A DNA stretch of 5,238 nucleotides from Lachnospiraceae bacterium. Its GTDB lineage: Bacteria > Bacillota > Clostridia > Lachnospirales > Lachnospiraceae. The translations under genes and the position numbers were made by a program. Shown here piece after piece: positions 1 to 5,238 of the stretch (the first letter of the stretch is position 1; the number at the start of each line of letters is the position of its first letter). The stretch spans positions 1 to 5,238 of the forward strand of contig JAFVAA010000080.1 of the NCBI GenBank assembly GCA_017476305.1, given 5' to 3'. The notes under the pieces are model-generated. The model saw nothing but the letters and a program-made list of their open reading frames with translations, did not search any database and had not been told where the DNA came from.

Positions 1-58
1 ATCCTTCCGGATGCGCTGTCGTACAGATAAACCCTTTTACTCTCGGTTCTACTACCAT
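1..58 (-). CDS. fabV: FabV/Ter-type trans-2-enoyl-ACP/CoA reductase, N-terminus only (partial)
   Basis: Only the first 19 codons are present; the gene runs off the left edge. The peptide reads MVVEPRVKGF then ICTTAHPEG. I recognise this as the N-terminus of the FabV/TER family, whose members begin M(I/V)(I/V)xPxVRGFICTTxHPxGC. Family knowledge: these are monomeric cytosolic short-chain-type reductases of about 400 residues. They use NAD(P)H to reduce the trans-2 double bond of enoyl-ACP in the last step of fatty acid elongation, or of crotonyl-CoA in fermentative pathways. The start at 58 is preferred over the in-frame ATG at 64, because the GGAGG at 67-71 lies 8 nt from the former but only 2 nt from the latter. 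The call rests on a short stretch, but the TTAHP block after the FIC is characteristic. Whether it acts on ACP or CoA substrates cannot be told. Confidence 0.82.
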   Translation of the reverse strand, partial: MVVEPRVKGFICTTAHPEG

Positions 59-216
59 ATCCATTTCCTCCATAAATTTCCAACGCACCTTAAACCATAC
101 CCCCAAAAGGTGGTTATTATTTGCAGTTCTATTATTACCGGCACATCTTCGCTACTCTGTTTTCCAGCACCGGAGATACATAAAATCCTTCGGATTTTAA
201 TAACGAAAACCGCTTA
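59..216 (-). promoter_or_regulatory. Long 5' leader of fabV
   Basis: If transcription starts about 7 nt past the -10 box at 223-228, the fabV message has a leader of roughly 158 nt. It holds a perfect 8-bp stem with a three-base loop (181-188 with 192-199, TAAAATCC/GGATTTTA). A second, bulged stem (93-97 plus 100-101 pairing with 109-115) lies about 35 nt before the start codon. No long U tract follows either stem, so neither is a clear terminator. The first could be a weak terminator for fic readthrough. No known riboswitch consensus was recognised. Confidence 0.4.
67..71 (-). promoter_or_regulatory. Ribosome binding site of fabV
   Basis: GGAGG on the minus strand, 8 nt before the ATG at 58. 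It decides between two in-frame ATGs (64 and 58): the upstream one is only 2 nt away, too close for initiation. Confidence 0.75.
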
Positions 217-222
217 TGGTTC

Positions 223-251
223 ATTCTACCACATTCTCCCATGTGTCACAA
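223..251 (-). promoter_or_regulatory. Sigma-A-type promoter of fabV
   Basis: On the minus strand, TTGTGA (246-251) and TAGAAT (223-228) are separated by exactly 17 nt. It lies in the 13 to 41 bases past the fic stop codon, so fabV can be transcribed independently of fic. Both boxes match the consensus in at least four of six positions. Confidence 0.6.
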
Positions 252-263
252 GAGATATACGCT

Positions 264-1085
264 TTAAAAAACCGAAAGGTTTTGTATCTGCCTCTCCGTC
301 CGCTCCTCATAATCTATCTCCAATAAATCCAATACCTCATCCAGTTTCCTGCAGACCAAATCTGAAAAAAACTGGATATATTCATAATTCACACGATCTC
401 CCTTTTCCTGTCCATCCCGGATCAGCTCCATATATGTCCGAATCTCGCTTTCCTTTAAGTCCACAGGCAGATACCCCGCCTCTACTAAAATATAGCTTTC
501 GCATAATCTGCTTGTTCTTCCGTTAAAATCTACAAATGGATGAATAGAAACCAGGTTATAGCTAAAAAATGCGGCCCGGACTACAGGATGCTCTATCTTC
601 ATACACCTGTCGAACAAACGATGCAAAAGCTTATCAATCTGATTAATGGCAGCCACCTCATAATTTCCCCGCCCAATCTGCACCATCCTGCTTCTAATCC
701 TTCCGGAATTCTGCTGACTTAAAAGATTGGAAGCAATTGCGAGATGCAAACTCATCAAACCATCGTATGTCAGAGGGATTCCACTTAAAGCCTGACTTTT
801 CATCATCTTCGCAGCAGTACACAAATTGTGACATTCCAAAAAAGTTTTAAACTCTATCCCCTTCGGCATAATCTGCTCATAGATGTCTCTCGTATCATCA
901 TCCGATATCTGTGTCCCCTCAATCTTCAGTGAGGATGAAATATGCTTTACATCGGAGTGCTCTATATATCTGTCGATACTATCCTGATCGTATGCGTCGT
1001 GAATCAGCTTCTTTTTTCTCTCTATCTGCTTTAAATAGGATAAATCAAGCTTCTTTTCACTTAGCTCCGCTATATCATTCCACAT
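264..1085 (-). CDS. Single-chain Fic (Fido) domain protein, self-inhibited class II type
   Basis: Complete 273-residue protein. The Fic core motif is at 182-193: HPFVDFNGRTSR, with catalytic H182, N188, R190 and R193. Family knowledge: Fic enzymes usually transfer AMP from ATP to a hydroxyl side chain of a target protein. An N-terminal (S/T)xxxE(G/N) motif is present (S52 to E56-G57); in class II Fic proteins this glutamate binds the second core arginine (here R193) and blocks productive ATP binding. The flap that docks the target lies around 128-148, after the SGRIR segment. The tail (about 230-273) is helical and charged, with no added domain recognised. Odd: F187 stands where most Fic motifs have glycine. 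The start is supported by GGAGG at 1092-1096, 6 nt upstream, and by a promoter of its own. No separate antitoxin gene accompanies it, in keeping with in-chain inhibition. Targets are unknown. Confidence 0.93.
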   Translation of the reverse strand: MWNDIAELSEKKLDLSYLKQIERKKKLIHDAYDQDSIDRYIEHSDVKHISSSLKIEGTQISDDDTRDIYEQIMPKGIEFKTFLECHNLCTAAKMMKSQALSGIPLTYDGLMSLHLAIASNLLSQQNSGRIRSRMVQIGRGNYEVAAINQIDKLLHRLFDRCMKIEHPVVRAAFFSYNLVSIHPFVDFNGRTSRLCESYILVEAGYLPVDLKESEIRTYMELIRDGQEKGDRVNYEYIQFFSDLVCRKLDEVLDLLEIDYEERTERQIQNLSVF

Positions 1086-1124
1086 GGCAATCCTCCATCT
1101 CTAATCGTTAATGTGTACAGCACT

Positions 1125-1153
1125 ATTTTATACCCGATTCTTTTTTTATGCAA
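1125..1153 (-). promoter_or_regulatory. Sigma-A-type promoter of the fic gene
   Basis: Minus strand TTGCAT (1148-1153), 17-nt spacer, TAAAAT (1125-1130). Transcription would start near 1118, giving a leader of about 33 nt before the ATG at 1085, with GGAGG at 1092-1096. It lies just past the pckA terminator hairpin, so fic is probably its own transcription unit. Confidence 0.6.
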
Positions 1154-1167
1154 TGAAAATGATATAC

Positions 1168-1215
1168 AAAAGAACTCCACCAACATGGTTCCTCCCATGA
1201 TGACGGAGTTCTTTT
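1168..1215. terminator. Bidirectional hairpin terminator downstream of pckA
   Basis: A perfect 11-bp inverted repeat (1168-1178 with 1205-1215, AAAAGAACTCC/GGAGTTCTTTT) encloses a smaller stem, CATGG/CCATG (1184-1188 with 1195-1199). Reading on the minus strand, the stem ends in TTCTTTT followed by T-rich sequence, as expected for termination of pckA about 60 nt past its stop. The plus-strand side also ends in a T-rich run. Just after the pckA stop there is a lesser 6-bp stem (1227-1232 with 1241-1246). Confidence 0.8.
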
Positions 1216-1273
1216 TCTTTCATATCCAGTTTTTTCAAATAAACTGTCCGTATGAAAATACCTCTATAATCTC

Positions 1274-2887
1274 TTACAGCTGAGGACCTGCAGCTACCAG
1301 TGCCTTACCTGCATCATTGGTCTCATACTTCTTAAAGTTCTTAACGAATCTGTCTGCGAGATCCTTTGCCTTTGTCTCCCACTCAGAAGCATCAGCATAT
1401 GTATCACGAGGATCTAAGATCTTAGGATCTACTCCCGGAAGCTCTGTCGGAACCTCGAAATCAAAGTAAGGAATCTTCTTAGTAGGAGCTTTATTGATAT
1501 CACCACTTAAGATGGCATCGATGATTCCACGGGTATCCTTGATCGTGATACGCTTTCCGGTTCCGTTCCATCCTGTATTTACGAGATATGCCTTTGCACC
1601 GCTCTTCTTCATCTTCTTTACAAGCTCCTCACCATACTTCGTAGGATGAAGCTCTAAGAATGCCTGACCGAAGCATGCAGAGAACGTAGGTGTCGGCTCT
1701 GTGATTCCACGCTCTGTACCGGCAAGCTTTGCAGTAAATCCGGAAAGGAAATAATACTGTGTCTGCTCCGGTGTAAGGATAGATACCGGAGGAAGTACAC
1801 CAAATGCATCTGCTGAAAGGAAGATGACATTCTGCGCATCCGGACCTGCAGAAATCTTGTTTACATTCTGTGCGATCTTCTCAATATGGTCGATCGGATA
1901 GGAAACACGGGTATTCTCCGTGACAGACTTGTCTGCGAAGTCAATCTTTCCGCTGTCATCGAGTGTAACGTTCTCTAAAAGGGCATCTCTCTTAATCGCA
2001 TTGTAGATATCCGGCTCAGACTCTGCATCGAGGTCAATAACCTTGGCATAGCAGCCACCCTCGAAGTTAAATACACCATTGTCATCCCAGCCGTGCTCAT
2101 CATCACCGATTAAGAGACGCTTCGGATCAGTAGAAAGGGTTGTCTTACCTGTTCCGGAAAGACCGAAGAAGATAGCTGTATTCTTTCCTTCCATATCTGT
2201 ATTTGCCGAACAGTGCATAGAAGCCATGCCCTTTAATGGCAGATAGTAGTTCATCATGGAGAACATACCCTTCTTCATCTCTCCGCCGTACCATGTATTG
2301 ATAATAACCTGCTCACGGCTCGTGATATTGAATACAACTGCCGTCTCAGAGTTCAGTCCCAATTCCTTGAAGTTCTCGACCTTTGCCTTGGAAGCATTGT
2401 ATACGATGAAGTCCGGCTCGAAATCCTTTAACTCATCTGCTGTCGGCGTAATGAACATATTCGTTACGAAGTGTGCCTGCCAAGCCACCTCCATGATGAA
2501 GCGGACTGCCATTCTGGAATCCTTGTTCGCACCACAGAATGCATCTACTACGAAAAGTCTCTTATTTGAAAGCTCGTTAATTGCGATATCCTTTACTGCT
2601 TTCCATGTATCCTCGCTCGCCTCATGGTTGTCGTTTGGATATTCCGGAGTATTCCACCATACGGTGTCCTTGGAATTCTCGTCCATTACGATGAACTTGT
2701 CTTTCGGAGAACGACCGGTATATACACCTGTCATAACGTTTACGGCACCGAGTTCACTGACTTTACCTACTTCATAACCCTCTAAGTCTGCCTTTGTCTC
2801 CTCTGCGAATAAATCATCATAGGAAGGATTGTAAACAATGTCTGTTGCTCCGGTAATTCCATACTTGCTTAAATCAATGTTTGCCAT
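1274..2887 (-). CDS. pckA: Phosphoenolpyruvate carboxykinase (ATP)
   Basis: Complete 537-residue protein, the usual length for the ATP-dependent family. It catalyses oxaloacetate + ATP to PEP + CO2 + ADP in the cytosol; in many fermentative anaerobes it may run in the carboxylating direction, which the sequence cannot settle. All signature elements are present: RSPKDKF (59-65, substrate-binding R59), YGGEMKK (200-206, metal-binding lysine), MHCSAN (224-229, metal-binding H225), P-loop GLSGTGKTT (242-250), IGDDEHGW (260-267, metal-binding aspartates), NTRVSYP (325-331), and the nucleotide-binding segment KRITIKDTR (445-453). No frameshift or lost residue was seen. The start at 2887 opens the expected [10 protein letters not shown] and is preceded by AGAGGTAGG at 2895-2903, 7 nt upstream. 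It is a single-gene unit with its own promoter (3121-3149) and terminator (1168-1215). The leader is long and folded, which hints at post-initiation control. Confidence 0.98.
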   Translation of the reverse strand: MANIDLSKYGITGATDIVYNPSYDDLFAEETKADLEGYEVGKVSELGAVNVMTGVYTGRSPKDKFIVMDENSKDTVWWNTPEYPNDNHEASEDTWKAVKDIAINELSNKRLFVVDAFCGANKDSRMAVRFIMEVAWQAHFVTNMFITPTADELKDFEPDFIVYNASKAKVENFKELGLNSETAVVFNITSREQVIINTWYGGEMKKGMFSMMNYYLPLKGMASMHCSANTDMEGKNTAIFFGLSGTGKTTLSTDPKRLLIGDDEHGWDDNGVFNFEGGCYAKVIDLDAESEPDIYNAIKRDALLENVTLDDSGKIDFADKSVTENTRVSYPIDHIEKIAQNVNKISAGPDAQNVIFLSADAFGVLPPVSILTPEQTQYYFLSGFTAKLAGTERGITEPTPTFSACFGQAFLELHPTKYGEELVKKMKKSGAKAYLVNTGWNGTGKRITIKDTRGIIDAILSGDINKAPTKKIPYFDFEVPTELPGVDPKILDPRDTYADASEWETKAKDLADRFVKNFKKYETNDAGKALVAAGPQL

Positions 2888-3114
2888 TTTAATACCTACC
2901 TCTCTTTTCTTATTTTTGGTGTCATCACTGCCTCATCATACCCAAAATACAATCTCTTTTGGCTCACCCTCTGCCATACTCTTTGTATCCCTGTCATGAT
3001 GAAAAAATAATGACAGAAACTACTATGTAACTGCCTGCTGTAAAAAGCAGGACTTTCTTCTGCATCCTTGCACGATTCTGCTGTTTTGGAAAAATAGCAG
3101 AATTTCCCATAACT
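2888..3114 (-). promoter_or_regulatory. Long structured 5' leader of pckA (about 227 nt)
   Basis: Read as minus-strand RNA, three hairpins occur in order. The first is 8 bp with arms at 3096-3103 and 3075-3082 (core TTCTGCT/AGCAGAA). The second is 6 bp with arms at 3046-3051 and 3034-3039 (CCTGCT/AGCAGG). The third is 7 bp with arms at 3010-3016 and 2991-2997 (CTGTCAT/ATGACAG). The first two share the CTGCT/AGCAG core, so the late arm of hairpin 1 could instead pair with the early arm of hairpin 2. None is followed by a U tract. About 100 further bases up to the start codon show no clear element, and no good catabolite-control (cre) site was found. Whether this is a real control device is inference. 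Confidence 0.4.
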
Positions 3115-3120
3115 TTATTT

Positions 3121-3149
3121 ATTATACAACATAAGAAAAGTAAAAGCAA
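3121..3149 (-). promoter_or_regulatory. Strong sigma-A-type promoter of pckA
   Basis: Minus strand TTGCTT (3144-3149), 17-nt spacer, perfect TATAAT (3121-3126), in A/T-rich surroundings. Expected transcription start is near 3114. This is the closest match to consensus in the window and fits a highly expressed central metabolic enzyme. Confidence 0.75.
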
Positions 3150-3239
3150 ATAGAAATTCACCATATTTTTGACATATTTTTCTTAAAAACCTTCTTTAGA
3201 AAACTTTCCCTGTCCATAGCCATAAAAAATAAACTGCTT

Positions 3240-3264
3240 AAAAACATACGCTTTATTGCAGATG
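3240..3264 (-). terminator. Possible weak terminator of the PIN module
   Basis: Just downstream of the PIN gene stop, minus-strand RNA reads CAT-CT-GC, a six-base loop, GC-GT-ATG, then TG and five T. This is a short stem with one mismatch and one wobble pair, followed by a T run at 3240-3244. It lies 17 to 41 nt past the stop and about 90 nt before the pckA promoter. The position is right but the stem is weak. Confidence 0.3.
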
Positions 3265-3280
3265 CCATTTAATAAACCAA

Positions 3281-3877
3281 TTATTTTTCAAAAAATGAAG
3301 ATCTAATTACTTTGTTTTCCTTATCAAATATCTTCTCAAGCAAACTCGTTCCAGATGTATATTTTGGTGTTGATATATATCTCTGAATTAAATCCTGAAC
3401 AACCTTATCATAATTTTCATCCTTAGATAAAAATCTTTCAAGATATTTCATGATACTGAGCATTTCTTTTGGGGTAACTACCGAAACAGTTTTTGGAAAA
3501 TGTTTTTCATTTCCGGTTACAAGGTAAGGATCAAATTCATCAGAACTCATTTTAACTTCAAAAAAAGGAATATCATCTATATCAGAGAAGTATATCTCTG
3601 TCTCTTTAACGTCATCAATAAATATGCCATTGCTCACAACACTATAAAGAATATCATAAACGTCTTCTTTGCTAAACAACGGCATTTTTAAATCTTTTCC
3701 TTTAAATTTATCATAATCAAAAACTTTATAATATTCATTGAGCATTCTGCCATCAAAAATCGGAATCACATTGCCACTGTTAATCAATTGCATAATATCG
3801 TAAGGAAAACTCTTCTGCGAAATTGCCGAAGAAACAAGAACATTAGTATCTATGACAGCAAAAATTTTAATTTTCAT
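3281..3877 (-). CDS. PIN-domain ribonuclease-like protein, putative toxin of a toxin-antitoxin pair
   Basis: Complete 198-residue protein. The N-terminus FAVIDTNVLVSSA (6-18) is the classic first PIN motif with metal-binding D10. Other candidate acidic residues are E48 (in LNEYYKV), D101/D102, and D116 just before YLVTG. Family knowledge: PIN domains are Mg/Mn-dependent RNA nucleases of the VapC type, and the subgroup with this N-terminus and a YLVTGD motif is usually annotated as a putative toxin component, PIN family (COG1569-like). Odd: the usual TGD reads TGN (N123), and about 60 residues (140-198), lysine- and glutamate-rich, follow the PIN core. The start at 3877 overlaps the end of the upstream 57-codon gene by 11 nt and has GGAG at 3887-3890, 9 nt upstream, inside that gene, so translation is probably coupled. 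Base composition is more A/T-rich than pckA, suggesting acquisition. RNA target and activity are unknown. Confidence 0.85.
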   Translation of the reverse strand: MKIKIFAVIDTNVLVSSAISQKSFPYDIMQLINSGNVIPIFDGRMLNEYYKVFDYDKFKGKDLKMPLFSKEDVYDILYSVVSNGIFIDDVKETEIYFSDIDDIPFFEVKMSSDEFDPYLVTGNEKHFPKTVSVVTPKEMLSIMKYLERFLSKDENYDKVVQDLIQRYISTPKYTSGTSLLEKIFDKENKVIRSSFFEK

Positions 3878-4040
3878 TCACAATTTCTCCAGTCTTTTTT
3901 AATTCTGCCCTGATTTCATCGACCAGAATAACAACTTCTTCTTCTGTAAGGAGTTTGCCATTTTTGGCAATGAAAGTTTTTTGCATCGATTCGATAACTT
4001 CAGTTATCGGTCTGTTTGTATAATGCATAGCAGTTTCCAT
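3867..4040 (-). CDS. Small 57-residue protein, putative antitoxin of the PIN protein
   Basis: The short open frame starts METAMHYTNR and ends KKTGEIVNEN; I derived it by reading the strand directly. It has an excellent ribosome binding site (AAAGGAGA, 4048-4055; GGAG 8 nt from the ATG), an extended -10 promoter just upstream, and an 11-nt overlap with the PIN gene. These three features make it a real gene. The peptide is acidic overall with two probable helices: about 11-26 (PITEVIESMQ onward) and about 32-49 (TEEEVVILVDEIRAELKK), the latter amphipathic. That layout suits a small antitoxin that wraps around a PIN toxin. I see no clear ribbon-helix-helix, AbrB or Phd-type DNA-binding domain and do not recognise the family. 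The antitoxin role is inferred from position, size and overlap only. Confidence 0.78.
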   Translation of the reverse strand: METAMHYTNRPITEVIESMQKTFIAKNGKLLTEEEVVILVDEIRAELKKTGEIVNEN

Positions 4041-4066
4041 AAAATCATCTCCTTTCCTTTTGACTT

Positions 4067-4095
4067 ATAGTATCACAATCCATTCCAAAAGACAA
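4067..4095 (-). promoter_or_regulatory. Extended -10 promoter of the PIN toxin-antitoxin module
   Basis: Minus strand TTGTCT (4090-4095), 17-nt spacer ending in TGA, then TACTAT (4067-4072); the TG makes it an extended -10 promoter. Expected start is near 4060, leaving a leader of about 20 nt. A 6-bp inverted repeat, CTTTTG at 4057-4062 and CAAAAG at 4086-4091, brackets the -10 box and overlaps the -35 box, so it could be a pair of operator half-sites for autorepression. Confidence 0.65.
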
Positions 4096-4139
4096 TGATA
4101 TATTCTGCATATTATTTTTATTTTTTTGCTAATACTTAA

Positions 4140-4349
4140 ACCTTTTTTCATTTTCAATCGTCTAATCAAATAGAGAAGTATCTCCAAAAGAGATGTGATG
4201 CTTCTTTGCTGCCGAAAAGTAGCAATATACAGGACGCAGCACTTCTTCACCAAAAATATCATCAGATATCGGAAAGGAGGGATCTGGGACAGGTATCTTT
4301 TACGGGATATTTTGATGAAAAACAAAAAAATATTGATAAATGGAGGTAA
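4140..4349 (+). pseudogene. Start-less open frame, possible 3' remnant of a gene
   Basis: The frame is open for 69 codons from just after a stop at 4137-4139 to the TAA at 4347-4349, with no in-frame ATG. From about 4170 the reading is hydrophilic and protein-like (for example NIQDAALLHQKYHQ, then SFTGYFDEKQKNIDKWR at the end), and it stops 8 nt before the next gene, as an operon partner would. A TTG at 4206 could start a 47-codon peptide, but no good ribosome binding site precedes it. Against coding: neighbouring frames here are also open, and the stretch can fold into hairpins (4172-4207; 4206-4212 with 4219-4225), so it may instead be an RNA leader. No family was recognised. Upstream (4101-4139) is plain A/T-rich DNA. 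Confidence 0.25.
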
Positions 4350-4357
4350 CGTAACTT

Positions 4358-5238
4358 ATGAAAAAAATTATAAAAATAGTAATCGCAGTCGTTTTAGGTA
4401 TTTCACTGGCAACAGGATTTGGTGCAGGCTTTGGCAGACAGAGTACAAAAGTACAGGCAAGGGAAATAGGAAATATAACTTTAGGAACACAATATACCGG
4501 AACAGCCCCTTCGGAGAGCAATCCGGATATTTATAACTTTTCATTTGAGGTGACCGGCAAACTTACAATTCATTTTCAAGCGAAAAATCATATCTACATT
4601 AACTGCCGTATCACGGATTCCGACGGAAAGGGAATTGCCGGTTGGAGAACGGAAAGACAAAATTTGGAAACTACCGGCGTAGTATACTTAAAAAAGGGAA
4701 ACTATAATCTGGTAATGGCAACAGATTATATGGGCAGTAATGTATCCTACATCTTTAGCACGGAATTTACTCCCATCAAAGATACGAATCCGGAACTGCA
4801 GACATCAAATAACGATACAAAATACAGTGCCAGTGATATCAGTAATTTCCTCGGAAAAAGTATCTGTTCCGTACTTACGAATGATGAAACTACCGATATC
4901 TTTAAATTTACCATGCCATCAAATGGTTCTTTTCAAATTCAGTTCAGTAAATGTATCGAAGATCTGGATTTATATCTGGAAGACAGCTATGGGGAAATCA
5001 GCTATGAAAATGGGGACATTGTGCAGGGAAATGTATATGAGTTCTATTTAGCAAAGGGAACCTACTACCTGACATTGTATTCTAAAGGAAATCATGGGGA
5101 AAATAATTTTAAGCCTTCTACGTCAGCTTTAACGACCACTAAACTGTCATCTGTTAAAAATACGAAAAAAGGGAACCTGACTGTCTCATGGAAGAGAAAA
5201 GCGACAGCCGACGGATACTGTGTGCAGGTGGCAACCGA
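4358..5238 (+). CDS. Secreted protein with tandem PPC-like domains and a fibronectin III-like repeat (partial)
   Basis: At least 293 codons, running off the right edge. Residues 1-34 form a signal peptide: basic KKIIK, a hydrophobic core (about 7-25), and a likely cut after VQA (32-34). Two similar beta-sandwich units follow. Unit 1 (about 40-140) has DIYNFSFEVTGKLTIHF and VYLKKGNYNLVM. Unit 2 (about 160-245) has DIFKFTMPSNGSFQIQF, DLDLYLEDSYG and FYLAKGTYYLTLYS. These match the bacterial pre-peptidase C-terminal (PPC) pattern, though no peptidase domain is visible. From about 262 a fibronectin III-like repeat begins (LSSVKN, then LTVSWKRKATADGYCVQV), a type common in Clostridia surface proteins. 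It therefore acts outside the cell, perhaps in adhesion or carbohydrate binding; that is inference. The start is supported by GGAGG at 4342-4346, 11 nt upstream, and by the signal peptide. I could not find a convincing promoter in 4101-4357. Wall-anchoring signals or an enzyme domain may lie beyond the window. Confidence 0.88.
   Translation, partial: MKKIIKIVIAVVLGISLATGFGAGFGRQSTKVQAREIGNITLGTQYTGTAPSESNPDIYNFSFEVTGKLTIHFQAKNHIYINCRITDSDGKGIAGWRTERQNLETTGVVYLKKGNYNLVMATDYMGSNVSYIFSTEFTPIKDTNPELQTSNNDTKYSASDISNFLGKSICSVLTNDETTDIFKFTMPSNGSFQIQFSKCIEDLDLYLEDSYGEISYENGDIVQGNVYEFYLAKGTYYLTLYSKGNHGENNFKPSTSALTTTKLSSVKNTKKGNLTVSWKRKATADGYCVQVAT

Noticed and set aside
181..199. Hairpin TAAAATCC/GGATTTTA as the fic terminator
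   Set aside because: The stem is perfect but A/T-rich, lacks a following T run on the minus strand, and lies inside the predicted fabV transcript, where it would stop that gene. Kept only as a leader element.
11..526. Plus-strand open frame of 171 codons opposite fic and the fabV start
   Set aside because: It lies antisense to the well-supported fic C-terminus and the fabV leader, has proline/serine-rich low-quality sequence, no ribosome binding site and no recognisable motif. It is a shadow frame.
2256..2777. Plus-strand open frame of 173 codons opposite pckA
   Set aside because: It is antisense to intact conserved pckA codons; the openness follows from the codon use of pckA. No start signals.
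2888..3149. Catabolite-control (cre) operator near the pckA promoter
   Set aside because: No stretch matched the cre consensus well; the best (around TGCAAGGATGCA) misses the central CG and several flanking positions.
4211..4315. Possible c-di-GMP riboswitch before the secreted gene (GGGAC and GGACGC fragments)
   Set aside because: The GCAAACC and GGGACGCAAAGC blocks and the tetraloop/receptor arrangement of the class I aptamer are absent, and the class II fold could not be built either.
4065..4325. Minus-strand 86-codon frame between the two divergent units
   Set aside because: It would run through the toxin-antitoxin promoter, lacks a ribosome binding site, and its lysine/isoleucine/leucine mix is what A/T-rich DNA gives by chance.
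4195..4536. Plus-strand 113-codon frame running into the secreted protein gene
   Set aside because: It overlaps the signal peptide region in another frame; the secreted protein has a clear signal peptide, domains and a ribosome binding site, so this frame is not the coding one.
4740..5051. Plus-strand 103-codon frame inside the secreted protein gene
   Set aside because: Out-of-frame shadow of the PPC-like region, without start signals.

Overview
The window looks like chromosomal DNA of a low-GC Gram-positive gut-type Clostridia, most likely a member of the Lachnospiraceae. The reasons are the A/T-rich intergenic DNA, strong GGAGG-type ribosome binding sites, a FabV-type enoyl reductase, an ATP-dependent PEP carboxykinase close to those I know from that family, and a secreted protein ending in a Clostridia-style fibronectin III-like repeat. 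Genus cannot be decided from this sequence.

Left part (1-1273, all minus strand): the first 19 codons of a FabV/Ter-type trans-2-enoyl reductase run off the left edge. It has its own promoter and a leader of about 158 nt. Behind it lies a complete single-chain Fic protein (264-1085) with a built-in inhibitory helix and its own promoter. A strong two-way hairpin (1168-1215) separates it from pckA.

Centre (1274-3149, minus strand): a complete, intact pckA with all catalytic motifs. A near-consensus promoter (TTGCTT-17-TATAAT) makes a leader of about 227 nt. The leader holds three hairpins, two of which share the same stem core and could pair with each other in alternative ways.

Right-centre (3240-4100, minus strand, visibly more A/T-rich): a two-gene toxin-antitoxin-like module. 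It has a 57-codon first gene (3867-4040) that overlaps by 11 nt a 198-codon PIN-domain protein (3281-3877), with an extended -10 promoter and a weak terminator. The small gene is the least described item here.

Right edge (4101-5238, plus strand): a region open in several frames that may be a decayed gene end or a folded leader. It is followed by the start of a secreted protein with a signal peptide, two tandem PPC-like beta-sandwich repeats and the beginning of a fibronectin III-like repeat; it continues past the window.

The genes do not form one pathway. FabV and PckA are housekeeping lipid and carbon metabolism enzymes. Fic and the PIN pair are accessory, stress- or toxin-type functions sitting between independently transcribed units. 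I found no tRNA, rRNA, CRISPR array or insertion sequence.
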